A stretch of 64,000 bases of DNA from an uncultured Acidobacteriaceae bacterium (GTDB lineage: Bacteria; Acidobacteriota; Terriglobia; Terriglobales; Acidobacteriaceae): positions 124,001-188,000 of the forward strand of contig CALFMO010000006.1 of the NCBI GenBank assembly GCA_937879855.1, given 5' to 3'. Both the position numbers and the translations under genes were made by a program. The notes under the pieces are model-generated. The model searched no databases. It saw only the letters and a program-made list of their open reading frames with translations, and was not told the DNA's origin. This document shows, in pieces, positions 8,271 through 16,511 of this stretch. Numbering within the stretch: the stretch's first letter is position 1; each line of letters opens with the position of its first letter.

Positions 8271-9004
8271 GGGCGCTCCTGGGGCACGGCAACGACACCG
8301 GTGATCATGGAGCGCATGCGGTTCCTGAATCCGGCCACGATAACCATCGAGACGTGGACGATGAGGAAGAGCAGGAGAAATGCGGAGACAAAAAAATGAA
8401 GAGTACGCGCGGATTGCCGTCCGCCTAACACGTTTACAGCGGCCGGAAACACGGAGTTAAAGCCGGGCGACAATGCGAGGCCCGTCCAGATGACCAGAGG
8501 GAAGAAAACGAAGATTACCGCCAGATATGTGGCCCGCTGTAGTACGTTGTACGAAAAAGCCTCGGCTTGGTCCGGGCGCTTGAGGCGTATATGCTTTGCG
8601 ATCACCGCCCGGAACGACTGCCAAGTCCTGTCCGACGGGGCAGGAAACAGATTGCTTCGAAAGTGGCCGGTCCACAAACCCCAGATGGCATAGACGAGGC
8701 CGGTCAGCACCACGGCCCACGCGGCCTGAAAGTGAAGATAGCGGCTCCAACCATTCTGATCGGGCAGCACGTAGCTATAACCCGTCGGAACGAGTGAGCG
8801 GGAAGATGGGATGGGTATTTGGAAAAGCGGGCGCATGCGCACGTTGCCGGTTTCGCCCCAGTAAAAACGTGGGTGAGAGATCAGGATCTCGGTTCCACTG
8901 ACTAACAGAGCAAAGAAGCAGATCGCCGTGACCCAGTGTGTCACACGAACGAACGCAGAGTGTCGAGGAAGGTCCGAATTTTGCGGCGAAGTAAGGTCGG
9001 ACAC
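8267..9004 (-). CDS. Cytochrome b561-type membrane subunit partner of the molybdoenzyme
   Basis: A 245-residue integral membrane protein with four main hydrophobic helices (residues about 25-42, 90-110, 160-180 and 205-228). Conserved His residues lie in 'VRVTHWVTAICFFALLVSG', 'RYLHFQAAWAVVLTGL' and 'ARTLHFFVSAF...HVSMV', consistent with two haem b in the hydrogenase/thiosulfate-reductase cytochrome b family. It would pass electrons from the quinol pool to the Tat-exported molybdoenzyme encoded next. The start is GTG at 9004 with no clear ribosome site. It is a different membrane family from MsrQ, the classic partner of MsrP. Confidence 0.85.
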   Translation of the reverse strand: MSDLTSPQNSDLPRHSAFVRVTHWVTAICFFALLVSGTEILISHPRFYWGETGNVRMRPLFQIPIPSSRSLVPTGYSYVLPDQNGWSRYLHFQAAWAVVLTGLVYAIWGLWTGHFRSNLFPAPSDRTWQSFRAVIAKHIRLKRPDQAEAFSYNVLQRATYLAVIFVFFPLVIWTGLALSPGFNSVFPAAVNVLGGRQSARTLHFFVSAFLLLFLIVHVSMVIVAGFRNRMRSMITGVVAVPQERP

Positions 9005-9072
9005 GCTGGGAAGGATAGCATAAGCACCGAGTCAAACATCCCACGTAAGCAAATTTATTCAACTCCCTTTGC

Positions 9073-9118
9073 TAACCGAGAGGAGCTAAGCAGAGTCTAA
9101 CTCGGTAACCGAGAGGAG
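9073..9118. promoter_or_regulatory. Putative PadR operator
   Basis: A 13-base palindrome CTCGGTAACCGAG (9101-9113) sits directly upstream of the padR start. TAACCGAGAGGAG occurs twice, at 9073-9085 and 9106-9118; the second copy includes the AGGAG ribosome site. A repressor bound here would block both transcription and translation start, as expected for an autoregulated PadR protein. Confidence 0.6.
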
Positions 9119-9124
9119 ACTGGG

Positions 9125-9460
9125 TTGAGCAAGCCTTCTGATCTGGTCCAGGGCACACTGGACATGCTGATCCTAAAAATAGTGGCACTAGAACCAATGA
9201 ACGGGTGGGCGATCAGCCAGCGCCTGAAACTGATCTCGAGTGATGTACTTGGGGTCAGTGACGGATCTCTGTATCCTGCGCTGCACAAGCTGGAACGGCG
9301 CGGTTGGATCACCGCTCAGTGGAAGTCGAGTGGAAACAATCGTCGCGCAAAGTTCTATTCCTTGACGCGGCTTGGGCGCAGGCAACTGGAAAAAGAGACG
9401 GCAGACTGGAACCGGATCTCAACCGCGATCTCCAGCATTGTAAAGCTCAAGGAGGCGTGA
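9125..9460 (+). CDS. PadR-family transcriptional regulator (acidobacterial type)
   Basis: A 111-residue winged-helix repressor. It begins 'SKPSDLVQGTLDMLILKIVALEPMNGWAI' and carries the wing 'SDGSLYPALHKLERRGWI' and 'FYSLTRLGRRQLEKE', the classic PadR N-terminal domain with a short C-terminal helix. It starts at TTG 9125, with AGGAG six bases upstream. It sits two bases ahead of an ADOP permease, the standard acidobacterial pair in which the PadR protein probably controls the permease. A palindromic operator overlaps its ribosome site. Confidence 0.92.
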   Translation: MSKPSDLVQGTLDMLILKIVALEPMNGWAISQRLKLISSDVLGVSDGSLYPALHKLERRGWITAQWKSSGNNRRAKFYSLTRLGRRQLEKETADWNRISTAISSIVKLKEA

Positions 9461-9462
9461 AC

Positions 9463-12138
9463 ATGAGCTTCGAACAATGGCTTTATACGCTGCCTTTGCG
9501 TTGGCGCGACCGCTTTCGCGGAAGACAGGTGGATCGGGACCTAAGCGACGAATTGCGCGACCACCTGGAGCAGCAAATTCAGGCCAATCTTGAGAAAGGC
9601 ATGTCGATGGAGGATGCGCAGCAGGCGGCATTACATGCGCTGGGTGGGTTTACGCAGATCGAACAGCAGTGCCGGGACGCGCGCGGCCAAAACTTTATCG
9701 AAAATGCCATCCAGGATCTGCGCTTTGGCTTTCGTCAACTCGGCCGCAGTCCGGGATTTTCTGTTCTCACCATCCTGTGTCTGACCCTGGGCATCGGCGC
9801 GAATGCCGCAGTGTTCAGTTGGGCGGAGGGAATTTTATTTCGCCCGTATCCGGCAGTAGCTCACCAGGAGCGCCTGCTCGCTGTGGCTGGAACGGCGCGG
9901 GGGGAGAGTGGAGGGACGCCAACTTCGTGGCCAGATTTCCTTGATCTGCAAAGAAACTGCACTCTGTGCGACACATTTTTCGTAAGTAAGATTACGGGGA
10001 CCACCTTAAGTATCGGGGACCATGCCGACGTCGCGACCGGCAGCATCGTCTCGGCGAATTATTTTGACGCGATTGGCGTCCACCCCATTCTTGGACGCGG
10101 TTTCGAACCAGGCGAAGATATTGGCAACAATTCCCATCCCGTCGTTGTGATCAGCTATGACCTCTGGCAGAAGCGGTTCAAAGGTGATGCGAAAATCGTT
10201 GGCAAGATGCAGCGGCTCAATAATGTCCCGCACACGATCATTGGGGTGACGCCGCAGGGGTTTTATGGAACGTTTGTGGGCTGGGCGATGAATTTCTGGG
10301 TCCCGGCCTCGATGGAAGAAACTTTCGAAAGCGGAGGATACAAACTCGAAGACCGCGGCGCGCGCTGGATCGAGGCTTATGTGCGAGTCAAGCCTGCGGT
10401 CACTCGCGCGCAGGTACAAGCTGAAATCACCGCGATCGCAACCCGACTCGAGGCTAATTACCCAGCCACGAACCGGGGACGCAGTATCAAGTTATGGCCG
10501 CTGTGGCAAACCCCATTCAATAACGCGGCTACTCTGCTGCCCACACTCCAGATTATGATGGCGGTCGTCGCGTTTGTTTTGCTCATCGCGTGCGCCAATG
10601 TCGGCAACCTGCTGCTGGTGAGATCATTCGCGCGGCGTCATGAAATGACCGTTCGCATGGCCATCGGGGCCACTGGCCGCCGGTTGTTAAAGCAGCTTCT
10701 CACCGAAGGCCTGATCCTTGCTGGGTTCGGGGCTGCCGGCGGACTCATCGTAGCTTACTGGAGCCGGCATGCCCTCGCGCTCCTGTTGCCTGCGCGCAAT
10801 GGAACGATGATGTATCTTCCCGGCGAAATCGACTGGCATGTGCTGCTGCTGAGCGCCGCTATTTGCCTTGCGGCCACGCTGGTTCTAGGACTGGTTCCTG
10901 CGTTTCAGTCGCGCAACATCGATCTTGCCGGCGCACTGAAATCGGAGTCTGCGGGTGTAACGGCCGCTCGCAGAAAAACATGGATGCGCTCGGGCCTGGT
11001 CGTGTTCCAGGTTTGCCTGAGTTTTATTTTGTTGGCGGGAGCCATGCTGTTGCTCGAGAGTCTGGAAAAGATTCGAAACACCAGCCCGGGCTTTTCCACG
11101 CGAAGAGTAGTACAGACACGTGCGTCTCTGGTGGCCGCGGGATATGACGATCAGCGGGCCAAGACTTTTCAGGATGAACTGATTGATCGCGTCAGGGCCC
11201 TGCCGGGAGTGGAGTCTGCCGCGTACGCCCGATTGACCCCGCTCGGCTATGGCTCATACTCTTCGACGCCGATTGCAGTGGACGGCTACGAAGCTCCACC
11301 GGAGGAGCAGCCGACCGTTGAGTTCAACGAGGTCGGGCCTGCCTACTTCGCCACGTTGGGTATCCCTCTACTCTCCGGTCGCGAATTCACGCGTGCGGAT
11401 GACGAAAATGCCGCCTTGGTCGCGATCGTGAATCGGACCATGAAGGCGCGGTATTGGCGCAATCAGGATCCCATCGGTCGGCGTTTGCAAGTGAAAGGTA
11501 AGTGGGTGCGAGTGATTGGTGTGGCTGCGGACTCCAAGTACGAGAACATGCGCGAGGATCCGAAGCCATTCTTTTATGTGCCGCTGCTGCAGGATTTCGT
11601 ACGCGGGCCGGTTTTGAATATTCGGACAACTGAACCTCTGCAGAATATTTCGTCCGCACTGCTGCGCGAAGTGCACGCGTTGGACGCGAACCTTGCGCTC
11701 TACGAGATGATCACGCTTCAAGAACAAGTTGACCGCTCAACTTCACCGCAACTTGTGGCCGTCACTTTGGTTTCGATTCTGGCGGGATTGGCGCTTCTGC
11801 TGGCTGCGGTCGGACTCTATGGGGTGATGTCGTACGCGGTGGCGCAGAGTATGCGCGAACTGGGGCTGCGCATGGCGCTGGGAGCGAACTCAGCCGATCT
11901 GCTGCGTTTGGTCATTTCGCGTGGTCTGAGATTAACCGCAGCAGGCGTCTTCTTTGGAGCCTTCGCAGGACTCGGACTCACGCGATTACTCGGAAAGCTT
12001 CTGTACAACGTGAGCCCGAGCGACCCGCGAGCCTTCGGGGCCGCGTTGGCCGTGATGACGATTACCACCGTCGCAGCTTGTTTGTTTCCTGGATGGCGCG
12101 CTGCGCGTACCGATCCAGCGCGTGTGCTGCGAGATTGA
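9463..12138 (+). CDS. ADOP-type MacB/FtsX permease
   Basis: An 891-residue permease of the acidobacterial duplicated orphan permease kind. Residues 1-90 form the soluble prefix ('DRDLSDELRDHLEQQIQANLEKGMS'), followed by 'LGRSPGFSVLTILCLTLGIGANAAVFS' at the first membrane helix. Then come a large periplasmic MacB core, three helices near residues 365-480, a second periplasmic core and three C-terminal FtsX helices ending 'FPGWRAARTDPARVLRD'. No ATPase gene is adjacent, hence 'orphan'. Translation is coupled to padR: its AAGGAGG site overlaps the padR stop. In-frame codons back to 9304 are inside padR and were rejected. The cargo is unknown. Confidence 0.92.
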   Translation: MSFEQWLYTLPLRWRDRFRGRQVDRDLSDELRDHLEQQIQANLEKGMSMEDAQQAALHALGGFTQIEQQCRDARGQNFIENAIQDLRFGFRQLGRSPGFSVLTILCLTLGIGANAAVFSWAEGILFRPYPAVAHQERLLAVAGTARGESGGTPTSWPDFLDLQRNCTLCDTFFVSKITGTTLSIGDHADVATGSIVSANYFDAIGVHPILGRGFEPGEDIGNNSHPVVVISYDLWQKRFKGDAKIVGKMQRLNNVPHTIIGVTPQGFYGTFVGWAMNFWVPASMEETFESGGYKLEDRGARWIEAYVRVKPAVTRAQVQAEITAIATRLEANYPATNRGRSIKLWPLWQTPFNNAATLLPTLQIMMAVVAFVLLIACANVGNLLLVRSFARRHEMTVRMAIGATGRRLLKQLLTEGLILAGFGAAGGLIVAYWSRHALALLLPARNGTMMYLPGEIDWHVLLLSAAICLAATLVLGLVPAFQSRNIDLAGALKSESAGVTAARRKTWMRSGLVVFQVCLSFILLAGAMLLLESLEKIRNTSPGFSTRRVVQTRASLVAAGYDDQRAKTFQDELIDRVRALPGVESAAYARLTPLGYGSYSSTPIAVDGYEAPPEEQPTVEFNEVGPAYFATLGIPLLSGREFTRADDENAALVAIVNRTMKARYWRNQDPIGRRLQVKGKWVRVIGVAADSKYENMREDPKPFFYVPLLQDFVRGPVLNIRTTEPLQNISSALLREVHALDANLALYEMITLQEQVDRSTSPQLVAVTLVSILAGLALLLAAVGLYGVMSYAVAQSMRELGLRMALGANSADLLRLVISRGLRLTAAGVFFGAFAGLGLTRLLGKLLYNVSPSDPRAFGAALAVMTITTVAACLFPGWRAARTDPARVLRD

Positions 12139-12245
12139 TGCTTCCCTCTCAATTTTTAAAAGCTCTCTGGCTAGAACGGCCTTTCGTTGACGCGCGTATG
12201 CCCTCTTCGTAAGATGAAGCGACCCGAAAGCCGGGCATATTCCGA

Positions 12246-14747
12246 ATGATCGGCCAGACCGTCTCGCACTACCGAATTGTCGAAAAGCTGGGAGGCGGCG
12301 GAATGGGCGTTGTCTACAAGGCAGAAGACGTCTCCCTGGGACGCTTTGTGGCGCTGAAATTCCTTCCCGACAATGTTTCCCACGATCCTCAAGCTCTTGA
12401 GCGCTTTCGCCGTGAGGCGCGCGCGGCTTCGGCGCTGAACCATCCAAATATCTGCACCATCCACGAGATCGGCGAGCACGAAGGCAAACGCTTCATCGCC
12501 ATGGAATTCTTGGATGGACAGACGCTGAAGCACACGATCGGGGGTCGGCCGCTGGAACTTGCGACCCTGCTGTCGCACGGCATTGAGATCGCTGAGGCGT
12601 TGGATGTCGCCCACGCTGAGGGCATCGTTCACCGAGACATCAAGCCTGCGAACATCTTCGTGAACAATCGTGGCCACGCCAAAGTGCTTGATTTCGGGCT
12701 CGCGATGGTCACATCGAGTGCTGGCGCCCCAGGGCAAAATGAAGCGACACGAACCGAGGTGGTCGAAGCGCACCTGACCAGCCCCGGGTCGACGCTCGGC
12801 ACAGTTGCATATATGTCCCCTGAGCAGGCACGGGCAAAACCGTTGGACGCGCGTACCGATCTGTTCTCATTTGGAGCGGTCTTGTACGAGATGGCTACTG
12901 GCCAGTTACCGTTCCGTGGCGAGAGTTCTGCAGTTATTTTCCGGGAGATTCTGGATCACGACCCGGTGCCCGCAGTACGGCTGAATCCAGATTTGCCCGT
13001 TGAACTGGAGCGGATCATCAACAAGGCGCTGGAAAAAGATCGCGAACTGCGATACCAGCATGCCGCCGACATGCTGACCGACCTGAAGCGGCTGAGGCGG
13101 GAAATTGAATCGAAGCAGGGCACGCGAGGTCGTTCGGGGACGGCAGCGGAGTCACGCGAAAGCGGCTCCCAGGTTACGCACCGGGTGCCGTCGGCATCTG
13201 GGGTCCGGGTCCCGGCATCGCCATCGAGCGTGGATAAAGCTGAGCCGCAGCGCAGCTTCTACCCAAAGATTGCCGGCGTGGTTGCTGCGGTAGTCCTAGT
13301 GCTCGCTGCTCTGTTTTGGTTTTTCAGGCCGCACTCCATGCCGACTGCGGTTTCTGGCAGCCAGAAAACTGTCGCCGTTCTTCCTTTACAGAACCTCGGC
13401 TCTGAAAAGGACGTGGACTTTTTGCGCCTTGCCCTGGCCGACGAAATCGCTACTGCTCTTAGCTACGTTCGATCCTTAACCATCCGCCCATTCGCTACCA
13501 CCAGCAAATACGACTCTGCCAATCTGGACTTACAGGAAGCCGGCAAGGCCATGCGCGTGACCAACGTGATCACTGGCCACTACATGAAACAGGGCGACCA
13601 GCTTCAAATCACTCTCGAAGCTGTGGACGTGGGGGATAACCGCACAATTTGGCGTGACACCATGACCGTCTCTTCGCAAGACATGATCGCCATGCGGAAT
13701 CAGATCACGGCAAAGGTGCGGCAAGGATTGGTACCTGCGCTGGGCGCTGGAATGGATTCAGCAGAAGGTAGCACCCATCCCAACAGCGAGGAGGCTTACG
13801 ATCTTTACCTTCGCAGCATCGCGGTGCCGCATGATCCTTTTCCTAACAAAGATGCTATCGTCATGTTGGAGCGAGCCGTGGGTCTGGATCCTAACTACGC
13901 ACCCGCGTGGAGCTACCTGGGCGTTCGCTATCACTATGACGGGGAGTATTCGAATGGTGGCCCGGAAATGCTCAAGCGCTCCGATGCCGCTCTGGAACGG
14001 GCTATCGCCCTTGATCCCAACTACGTTTTTGCCATTGCCTGGCTGATCACGAACCGCGTCGAACAAGGCCAATCGGCCAAGGCGTATCGGGAAGCGAAAG
14101 CACTGGTGGCGCGGCATCCAGAAAGTGCACAAGCCCATTTTGCTCTAGCATATGTCCTCCGCTATGGAGGCGCGATAGAGGAATCGGCGAAGGAATGTAA
14201 CGCCGCCTTGATTCTGGATCCGGGAAACTTTGGGCTACGGTCATGTGCCCTTACGTTCGACCAATTTGGCGACTACCAGCGGGCGATGGATTTTCTTCAA
14301 CTCGATGCGGGGTCAGAATGGTCATCAAACAACACCATGCGGCACTACCTTCGCGATGGAAAGTTCGCTCAAGCGAAGGAATTCGCCCAGAAAGTCAAAG
14401 ATCGGACTCAATACTCCCTCTACATGGTATTGAAGTGCCTCGACAACCCATCGTCTCCAGACATCCCTCCTCTCGCTCGGCAAGTGGTGGCGACGAGACT
14501 CGCCGATCCAGACCCTGAACCCCGTTACGTGATTGCCGGCGACGTTCTCTTTTGCGGGCAGGAAGATGCTGCGGTGCAGCTTCTTAAGAGTGCGATTGCC
14601 GGTCGCTACTGCGCATATACGGGCTTGCTGAATGATTCGATGTGGACAAAGCTGCGAGGCTCTCCCGAGTTCGCCGAGTTACTTTCCGCGGCGAAAAAGT
14701 GCCGGGACGATTTTCTTTCCGAGAGGTCGCAAACTGGACCTAATTAG
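12246..14747 (+). CDS. Membrane Ser/Thr protein kinase with TolB-like and TPR domains
   Basis: An 833-residue kinase. The kinase domain (about 8-275) has the Gly loop 'LGGGGMGVVYKAED', the invariant Lys in 'VALKFLP', catalytic 'IVHRDIKPANIF', 'LDFGLAM' and 'GTVAYMSPEQARAK', so all catalytic residues are present. A basic, low-complexity linker leads to one membrane helix (about 342-362). Outside is a TolB/adenylate-cyclase-associated domain ('KTVAVLPLQNLGSEKDVDFL', about 370-495) and then TPR repeats ('AWSYLGVRYHYDGEY', 'ERAIALDPNYVFA', 'AQAHFALAYVLRYGG'). This is a very common acidobacterial signalling layout. It has no obvious ribosome site. Whether it belongs functionally with the ADOP gene 107 bases upstream is uncertain. 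Confidence 0.93.
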   Translation: MIGQTVSHYRIVEKLGGGGMGVVYKAEDVSLGRFVALKFLPDNVSHDPQALERFRREARAASALNHPNICTIHEIGEHEGKRFIAMEFLDGQTLKHTIGGRPLELATLLSHGIEIAEALDVAHAEGIVHRDIKPANIFVNNRGHAKVLDFGLAMVTSSAGAPGQNEATRTEVVEAHLTSPGSTLGTVAYMSPEQARAKPLDARTDLFSFGAVLYEMATGQLPFRGESSAVIFREILDHDPVPAVRLNPDLPVELERIINKALEKDRELRYQHAADMLTDLKRLRREIESKQGTRGRSGTAAESRESGSQVTHRVPSASGVRVPASPSSVDKAEPQRSFYPKIAGVVAAVVLVLAALFWFFRPHSMPTAVSGSQKTVAVLPLQNLGSEKDVDFLRLALADEIATALSYVRSLTIRPFATTSKYDSANLDLQEAGKAMRVTNVITGHYMKQGDQLQITLEAVDVGDNRTIWRDTMTVSSQDMIAMRNQITAKVRQGLVPALGAGMDSAEGSTHPNSEEAYDLYLRSIAVPHDPFPNKDAIVMLERAVGLDPNYAPAWSYLGVRYHYDGEYSNGGPEMLKRSDAALERAIALDPNYVFAIAWLITNRVEQGQSAKAYREAKALVARHPESAQAHFALAYVLRYGGAIEESAKECNAALILDPGNFGLRSCALTFDQFGDYQRAMDFLQLDAGSEWSSNNTMRHYLRDGKFAQAKEFAQKVKDRTQYSLYMVLKCLDNPSSPDIPPLARQVVATRLADPDPEPRYVIAGDVLFCGQEDAAVQLLKSAIAGRYCAYTGLLNDSMWTKLRGSPEFAELLSAAKKCRDDFLSERSQTGPN

Positions 14748-14765
14748 CAGCTGCAACCGAGTGCC

Positions 14766-16451
14766 GTGAAGCGTCGCTGGCTATATTCGCTCATTGTTGT
14801 GTTCGGCGCCTGCTGCTGCAGCGCGTTGGCGGCCGAGGCGAGCCTGATCCTCGTCAACGGAAAGGTATGGACAGAAAATCCAGCGCAGCCGACCGCCCAG
14901 GCGGTAGCGCTCGATGGTTCCAGGATCCTTGCGGTCGGCGATAACGCTGCGATTCGAAAGCTCGCCGGCCCCAACACGCGAATCATCGATCTCCATAGCC
15001 GCCTTCTGCTGCCCGGCTTCAACGACTCCCATGTACATTTCCTAGGCGGCGGGGGTTCGCTGATCAGCGTGCATCTGGGCACCGCCAACAGCCAGGCCGA
15101 GCTTAAGGAACGTGTCGCTCAATTCGCCACAACCCTGCCCAAAGGCGCGTGGCTGCGCAACGGGCTTTGGGATCATCAACGCTGGAATCCGCCCGTCCTG
15201 CCCAACCACCAGTTGATCGACGATGTCTCAGGTGATCATCCCGCATTCCTGTGGCGTCTCGATGGACACATGGCCCTGGTGAATGCGCAGGCCATGAAGC
15301 TCGCCGGCATCGACCGCAACACCAAGGACGTGCCGGGCGGCGAAATCGAGCGCGACAAAGACGGCAATCCGACCGGCATTCTCAAAGACGCTGCTACTGC
15401 TCTCGTGGAGCGCGTCATGCCTCCGCTGTCTCCGGAAGAGCAGGACCAGGCCATGGAAGCGGCCATGCGCGAGGCAGCAGTTCACGGCGTAACCAGCGTT
15501 CAGAACATGGCCGACACTTCTGTGGACGAAGGCCAGGCTCACGTCTTTCGCGAGTTTCAAAAGATCGAGCGCGCGGGTAAGTTGACCGTCCGCATCTACG
15601 AGGCTTTTCCCGTCCGCGATTGGAAGACCCTGGCCGACGCCGGCATCGTCGCGCCGTTTGGCAGTTCTTACCTTCGCCTCGGAAACCTGAAAGCCTTCGC
15701 CGATGGCGCGCTGGGCTCTGAAACCGCGTGGATGGATGAGCCCTTCACGAACAATCCGGCGAAAAGCGGCCTCTCAAGCCCTGACCTTTTCGACGTCGAG
15801 CATTTCTACGAATCGATGCGATTGGCCGACAAGGCCGGGCTCCAGCTTACGATTCACGCCATTGGCGATCGCGCCAACCGCACCATCCTCGACCTCTACA
15901 GTCGCCTGGAAAAAGATAATGGCCCTGCGGATCGCCGCCCCCGCATTGAGCACGCGCAGCACCTTCATCCCGAGGACTACGCCCGCTTCGCAAAGTTTGG
16001 CGTCATCGCTTCCATGCAGCCCTACCACGCAATCGACGACGGCCGGTGGGCTGTAACTGTCATCGGTCCGGAACGCATCAAGTCGAGCTATGCATGGAAG
16101 TCACTGTTGGATGCGGGCGCTATACTCGCCTTCAGTTCTGACTGGCCGGTCGCACCATTGGATCCAGTAATGGGCATTTACGCGGCCACTACGCGGCGCA
16201 CCCTCGACGGCAAAAATCCGAACGGCTGGATCCCCGAGCAGCGCATCAGCGTCGCGCAGGCCGTCCACGCCTACACCGTGGGATCCGCCTTCGCCGAACA
16301 TCAAGAAGCGGTCAAAGGATCGATTGAACCCGGCAAGCTGGCAGACTTAGTCGTGCTCTCCGACGACATCTTCACCATTCCGCCCGAGGCGATCGAGAAG
16401 GCTAAGGTCGACATGACCATCTTCGACGGCAAGGTGATCTACCAGCGTTGA
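14766..16451 (+). CDS. Secreted YtcJ-like amidohydrolase
   Basis: A 561-residue metal-dependent amidohydrolase. Residues 1-22 are a signal peptide ('LYSLIVVFGACCCSALAAEA'). The fold begins with 'SLILVNGKVWTENPAQPTAQAVALDGSRILAVG', the metal motif 'LPGFNDSHVHF', later 'LTIHAIGDRAN' and 'RIEHAQHLHPEDY', then 'LAFSSDWPVAPLDP', and closes with the composite beta-domain 'GSIEPGKLADLVVLSDDIF'. This matches the YtcJ/exoenzyme-regulatory branch of amidohydrolases. It starts at GTG 14766, 18 bases after the kinase. The substrate is unknown. Confidence 0.9.
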   Translation: MKRRWLYSLIVVFGACCCSALAAEASLILVNGKVWTENPAQPTAQAVALDGSRILAVGDNAAIRKLAGPNTRIIDLHSRLLLPGFNDSHVHFLGGGGSLISVHLGTANSQAELKERVAQFATTLPKGAWLRNGLWDHQRWNPPVLPNHQLIDDVSGDHPAFLWRLDGHMALVNAQAMKLAGIDRNTKDVPGGEIERDKDGNPTGILKDAATALVERVMPPLSPEEQDQAMEAAMREAAVHGVTSVQNMADTSVDEGQAHVFREFQKIERAGKLTVRIYEAFPVRDWKTLADAGIVAPFGSSYLRLGNLKAFADGALGSETAWMDEPFTNNPAKSGLSSPDLFDVEHFYESMRLADKAGLQLTIHAIGDRANRTILDLYSRLEKDNGPADRRPRIEHAQHLHPEDYARFAKFGVIASMQPYHAIDDGRWAVTVIGPERIKSSYAWKSLLDAGAILAFSSDWPVAPLDPVMGIYAATTRRTLDGKNPNGWIPEQRISVAQAVHAYTVGSAFAEHQEAVKGSIEPGKLADLVVLSDDIFTIPPEAIEKAKVDMTIFDGKVIYQR

Positions 16452-16511
16452 GAGAAACCCGGCCGCTCCATGACCTCATACGAATTCGTCACGCCCCGAG
16501 CGTCTCCCGGT

